From: Nemopilema nomurai
Lineage: Eukaryota; Cnidaria; Scyphozoa; Rhizostomeae; Rhizostomatidae
Direction: 5' to 3'
Assembly: GCA_003864495.1 (NCBI GenBank)
Contig: PEDN01001364.1
Coordinates: 248,001 to 312,000 of the forward strand
DNA length: 64,000 nucleotides
Shown here in pieces: positions 59,608 to 64,000 of this stretch. A model generated the notes under the pieces. It searched no databases. It saw nothing but the letters and a program-made list of their open reading frames with translations, and was not told the DNA's origin. Position 1 is the stretch's first letter. Every line of letters starts with the position of its first letter. A program made the position numbers and the translations under genes.

Positions 59608-60534
59608 CAGGGGCGGATCCAGAGGAAATTTTGACTGCTGCACTTATCGGAAAAGGGGGGCTTGAGGGCGGAGCCCCCTAAAATTTTTCTTTTGCCACGT
59701 CCTCTATATTCTTAGAAGCAGCAATTTTAAGAAAATACACAGGAGCCGCCCATATGAAATAAACTGATTTAGTTATCCTTTACACAAAGGAGCCACCACT
59801 TCTACTGATGAACTGTGTAGAAAACAAAATTTTGAAAGCGATTTACGTTTACCACAATAACAAAAACTGCGTTTAATGATCTAATCTATGGCACCTTCCA
59901 CAATTCGAGATCTAATCATTCTTAGAACTTACAATTTTCTTTTCCGATGTATTTTCCAGCGTTCCTTGATTAATCCCGCCAAAATAAATTGTTGACCACT
60001 GGGTTTCAAAGCTTCGAAAAGTTGTTCTCTGTCTCAGGCCGAACAATCTAGTACAATGTGCGGCGGCCCTCATCGATTGTGCGTCATTCGAGATCGTTTT
60101 GTTATTTGCGGGAACAGCATTGTGTAAGCTGTCAAATCGATTGTTCTTCCTAGAAGTTGATTGTGTGGCATCTTAAAATTCGAACAATGGCTTGTGCGGC
60201 ATTTCAAACTTTTGGATGCCGCACATTGTTTCCAGCGCCGCGCAATACTTTGGAGCAACTTTGACAGGTCGCAATGCCGTACAATTGTTCGAAATGCAGC
60301 ACAATAAAAGAGATTACAAAGGGATAGCCAAATATGCAAGGGAACTGGCTCGTCTCTTTCGTAATTCATCAAACCGTGATTCAAGCGTAGATATGGAAGT
60401 CATTGCTATTTGAAGGCGGGGGAAAATGTTTAAACACGCAAAAAATTTTAGAATCGCCGAGAAGTCTCTTGCAAGATTTGGAAAGTTCTGACTGCCCTAC
60501 GTGAGGCGTTTGCGGCGGCCTGGATCCGCCCTTG
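59608..60534. mobile_element. Non-autonomous hAT-type DNA transposon (927 bp), 8-bp TSD
   Basis: The left end CAGGGGCGGATCCAG is an inverted copy of the right end (reverse-complemented CAAGGGCGGATCCAG, one mismatch in 15). The exact 8-bp duplication CCCGGTAT flanks it (59600-59607 and 60535-60542), as for hAT elements. The inside lacks a transposase. It contains GGGGGCTTGAGGGCGGAGCC near the left end and, at 60053-60305, seven or so degenerate copies of ATTGTGCGGCAT in both orientations, possible subterminal transposase-binding motifs. It inserted about 780 bp to the right of the satellite array. Confidence 0.92.
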
Positions 60535-60542
60535 CCCGGTAT

Positions 60543-61857
60543 TATATTTCAAAGGTGTCACGCATTTTAGTACTTGTTTATGCTCACTAAGCGCATTTAA
60601 TTCTAACAGCTTTATCACGTAGGGGGAGACATTTGCTTCAAAGTCAGAGTGATAACACCTAGGTTTTATTCACAACTTCTATCTCTCTGCATTTTCAATT
60701 CTTTTATCTGTATTTTTCATGTTTTAGAATAAGCTTGCTTTCACTTTGGCTTTTTCACCAACAAGAACAAACTTGTTTTTTATTCCAAAGCACAAGCAGT
60801 CTTCGCTTCACAACCCTTTTGTTTTGATAATATTTCGATCACGTGCTTCAATTGTAATAGCAATAGAACCAACATATTTGTAGGTACCAATTTGACAGTT
60901 TCAATTAGAGTCCTACAAACAGAGACATAACCGTTGCATCCACAATGAAGATTCCAGCACAATTTCAGGACATCACTCAAGGTTCAGCTTGCTTAGACTA
61001 TAACCCGCACACTAGGGCATTGGATCAATGTAATGCTTTTTAGATACATATCTACAATTTCAATGAAGTGAATGATATGAAGTAAGATCTCACCTGAAGC
61101 TTCCATAGGCTGTTTACATCTGCAAACGCTCTTCCAATGTCCTGCTTCTCTTGGTAAATGGCATTGAGAGCTGCAGTGGCTTCTTTTCTAACGAACGAGC
61201 TTTGTAAAGATCCTTTCATAAAATTCCTTCCATCTGATTTCTAAAAGACATAATCCCTAGAGGCAGGCTTTGCACGAATCGTCTCTACCAAGTTCTCTTT
61301 TCTCATTCAGGCCTTGTCTTCTTTTGCCTTGCACGGAAAGGCCGCCTTATTTGCACTTTGTTTGTCGAGCACTTTCAAAAAGATACGCTGCTTGCATCAT
61401 GTCGTGTCTACAAGAAGGGCAGAGAGTAGTGGAATAATTGTGATTCGCTTTACTATTCTAGTTGAAATAGCCCTTCTTCAGGTAGGCTGGTCACTAAATA
61501 CTCTTTTAATCCGGAAACTATGAGCTAGAAGACAAATAAAACGTACTGCATGTTTATCCTGCAGCAGTTCAACCCAGATAAACGGAATTCAATGGAGCCT
61601 CTCATTGCAAACCCTCATACAGTCTTTCCCCTATCCGAGATCAGTAAATGGGTACCCATCCACAAATCGTGCCCAAGACTAGAGCAGCTACGCCCAAATC
61701 TGGGTTTCAAATGCAATTGATTGCTTGCCAACCGTATAACAGATATTCCCTCTTGCCTCGTTTTAACTTTTGGAATGGAGGCTCCGGCTTCCAAGTTGCC
61801 AAGCAACTGCATTTTCTCAGAAGCACAGCTGCCAAATTTAATTTAACAGGAAGCATA
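60543..61857. other. Intergenic upstream of the coiled-coil gene
   Basis: No other gene was recognised. The reading frame of the next gene is open from an in-frame ATG at 61648, so a 70-residue longer N-terminus is possible; the ATG at 61858 is preferred because residues following it align with the family start. Confidence 0.45.
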
Positions 61858-62903
61858 ATGGCTGCATACGTTGCAACGCACGGAAAAACTGTTCTACCAA
61901 GATCAATAGACGATGCCAAGGTGTCGAAGACGCAAAGGGCAACACATACTGATATTCTGGGTTCGTTTCATCTTTACTGTTATCAATCTTTTTTTTTGTC
62001 ATTTTTAAACATACAAAAACGACAATATGGAGGCAGTATCAAGTCTGTGACACGGGAGAACTGAACAAAGGCTGGGTTAATAACTGAGATTTGCCACGAT
62101 CTGAATTGTTTGCGATCATCTTATGAACTTAAATGCACTTGTTGAACATAATTTCGCTCAATTGGTGTAAATTTTGCTCGAAATTCGCAAATTACCATCA
62201 ATATTTAATGATTTCGCCCTCCACCCAGCTGTTGTTTGAGTCCCAGAGATCAAAGCTCACAGCAGGACAGATCTTAGATTTGCGCTCAGATCTGTAATTG
62301 TTCATGATGCCTTGGTTCTGTTCAGTCCTGTCCTTGTGGTTTTCCTTGGTTGTGGGTTGGGGACTAAATTCCAACTCAAACTTTTTGACGCGTTTTGAGC
62401 CTTGATGTTGGGAAAAACTCTTCATAGTCTCTCCAAATAGAATTAGGACCTGATATTTTGAGCTCCTTTGATAGCTGAAGTTAGTATATCTGCGGCTCAG
62501 AACTCCTTAAGCTATATCAATCATATACTTATGAAACAATTTACAAAGGTTTTATCTTCTAAAGTATTTGCAACATACAGTGTTTTATGCCTTGATGCAT
62601 TCCTGAGAGCTTTTTTAAAAAATGTCTATTACAGAGACAACTTGGTTACTATAGTCTTGAGCCAACATGAAATTCTGACTTATGTAAATTTATGCTGTCT
62701 GTAAATTCTTCCTAGCTTTGGGCCACAAAATATTTCAAAAAAACAATGCAAACCAGAGAGACGTTTTCAATGAAGAAATATCAAAAATGAAGGATGACCT
62801 GCTGAAAAGATCTGAGCATGAAAAGGAACTGTTGTTAACTGAAGCTAGGAAGAAAGCACAGGAGGAACTGCATGTGGCTTTGCAAGAAGCAAAACTAGAG
62901 CAA
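61858..62903 (+). CDS. Coiled-coil protein, C6orf163-like (tentative), first two coding exons; runs off the window
   Basis: Exon 61858-61960 and exon 62716-62903 join in phase 1 to give THTDILALGHKIF and then a charged coiled coil with heptad-like spacing (SKMKDDLLKRSEHEKELLL, EARKKAQEELHVALQEAKLE), 97 residues in all. The exon ends at a GTATGA donor in phase 0, so the protein continues beyond 64000 or in an unrecognised exon. The pattern GKT, then T-H-x-D-I-L, then a Glu/Lys-rich helix resembles the N-terminal part of vertebrate C6orf163, an uncharacterised coiled-coil protein, as far as I recall that sequence. Coiled coils align easily by chance, so the name is tentative while the exon pair itself is well supported. 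The first donor is GTTCGT, unusual but in line with other GTT donors in this window. Confidence 0.55.
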
Positions 62904-64000
62904 GTATGATCTTTAAAATATTGCATTTACAATGCAATTTAATGCTTGCCATCTTCTATTGGGTTTGCTGCTGTGTAGGTAGAGCTGTACAGGGCTGTGG
63001 TGTATGAAATGTTTTGGTTTTGTGTTGCTACCCCCAGTTTCATGCTTTTTGCCATCCATCGCCTGTTGTGTATGTCCAAGATGCTCAAAGTCTTTTAAAA
63101 GCTTTGGAGTTACATCTCTTTTCAAGGTGCCACTTGTTACGGGAGTGTGTACAGATTAATTTGCTATTAAAGCCAAAAATATTTAAAAACTCTTTCTGTC
63201 AAAACTTTCTCCAGGTTTATTGACACATAATCTAAAAGAGGTGATACTAATAATTATTGACACTGATTCAAATATATCATGGCTATATTGTATGCTTTAA
63301 AGTTGTGTGCTATCAAATCTCAGACAATTTTTCAAAAAAAATTTCCAATTTTCAAAACTATTTAGGTTTTAGAACTTTTTCACCTTCCACTAGTTGATTT
63401 TGCTTTCATCACAATTTTTTATCATTTTTCAATAAACAAATATAGTAAAAAAATTAAAATGATACAATAACACCATATGTCAAATGTACAACAACTTGTC
63501 AAATGTACAACAACTTATCAAATGCATTACCAAATAGAGATAACCTGCAATTTAAAGCAAATCTGAAATTTTAGTTAAAAGTATTGCATGTATTCAAGTC
63601 ACATGACCCAAAATCTGCTTCTTTTAGCAATAACTTTTTGCAGATTTCTTTTTTAGGGCCATATTTAGGACTGACAGGGTACAATTTTGATTAGGACCCC
63701 TTTAAATGTACCAAACAAGTTGAGGTCATGCTACTCAAATCATCAACAGCAATCAATATAGATTTCTAAAACTTTGTTTGGGGCCCCTTAACTTGAAAAT
63801 CTTGGGGTGTACAGGGCCCTGGTCCAATAGGCCCATCGGTAAATGTGTCACTGATGGAAGGATTTATCAATTATCTAACAACTCAGGAATTCTGCTAAGC
63901 GAGTGAGCTCATATCCTAATTTATCAGCATTTTAATGCAAAAACCGGCAAGAATAACACTTTAAATTTCACAGAAAAGCATCCTACTCTTTTTAAATCCA
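62904..64000. other. Presumed intron of the coiled-coil gene
   Basis: No further exon was recognised. Holds a 19-bp direct repeat TGTCAAATGTACAACAACT (two and a half copies, 63478-63523) and copy 2 of the dispersed repeat (63663-63856). Confidence 0.5.
63663..63856. repeat. Dispersed repeat, copy 2
   Basis: Begins ATTTAGGACTGACAGGGTAC and shares the blocks TACCAAACAA, ATCAACAGC, AAAACTTTG, GGGCCCTGG and AGGCCCATCGG in order with 18875-19041. It is more diverged in the left arm. It is probably an old non-autonomous element; ends and target duplication are not clear. Confidence 0.68.

Noticed and set aside
60070..60384. 104-codon minus-strand ORF inside the hAT-type element
   Set aside because: No transposase motif (no BED finger, no hATC dimerisation signature) and it is spread over the internal motif cluster.
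1..64000. tRNA or rRNA genes
   Set aside because: No cloverleaf A/B-box pattern or rRNA core sequence was noticed on either strand by eye; a covariance search would be decisive but cannot be run here.

Overview
The window is animal (metazoan) nuclear DNA: AT-rich, with multi-exon genes whose GT-AG introns run from 88 nt to about 2.6 kb, metazoan-specific gene families, DNA transposons and a large satellite. The phylum cannot be fixed by eye. The spread-out invertebrate-style gene structures and family divergence suggest an invertebrate, but no lineage-diagnostic sequence was found.

Layout, all recognised genes on the + strand: (1) 1-8994, the 3' part of a germ cell-less (GMCL) BTB-BACK gene, cut by the left edge; (2) 11579-14291, a four-exon DMRT transcription factor with an intact DM zinc domain and a DMA (CUE-like) domain; (3) 17324-30149, a complete 16-exon, 484-residue BPI/LBP-family secreted lipid/LPS-binding protein; (4) 34174-44877, a nine-exon adducin with an aldolase-like head and a lysine-rich MARCKS-like tail, whose exon 5 carries an apparent one-base loss; (5) 46727-47266, an unsupported 179-codon ORF; (6) 48604-58826, a tandem satellite of about 58 monomers averaging about 172 bp; (7) 59608-60534, a non-autonomous hAT-type transposon; (8) 61858 onward, the first two coding exons of a coiled-coil gene that resembles C6orf163, cut by the right edge. 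Exons were joined by hand: reading-frame phases match across every junction given for the DMRT, BPI and adducin genes (except the adducin exon 5 defect), and across all but one junction of the GMCL gene.

Mobile and repeat DNA is rich between and inside genes. There are two complete hAT-type elements with exact 8-bp target duplications (32603-33613 and 59608-60534), a short TA-flanked MITE with inverted ends inside a GMCL intron (6961-7252), a dispersed inverted-repeat-bearing family (18875 and 63663), and small minisatellites in BPI introns.

The genes do not form a pathway or operon. GMCL (germ-cell fate/CUL3 adaptor in flies) and DMRT (sexual and neural differentiation) are neighbours, which is of interest because both families act in the germ line or gonad. 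BPI is an innate-immunity effector; adducin caps actin and builds the spectrin skeleton.
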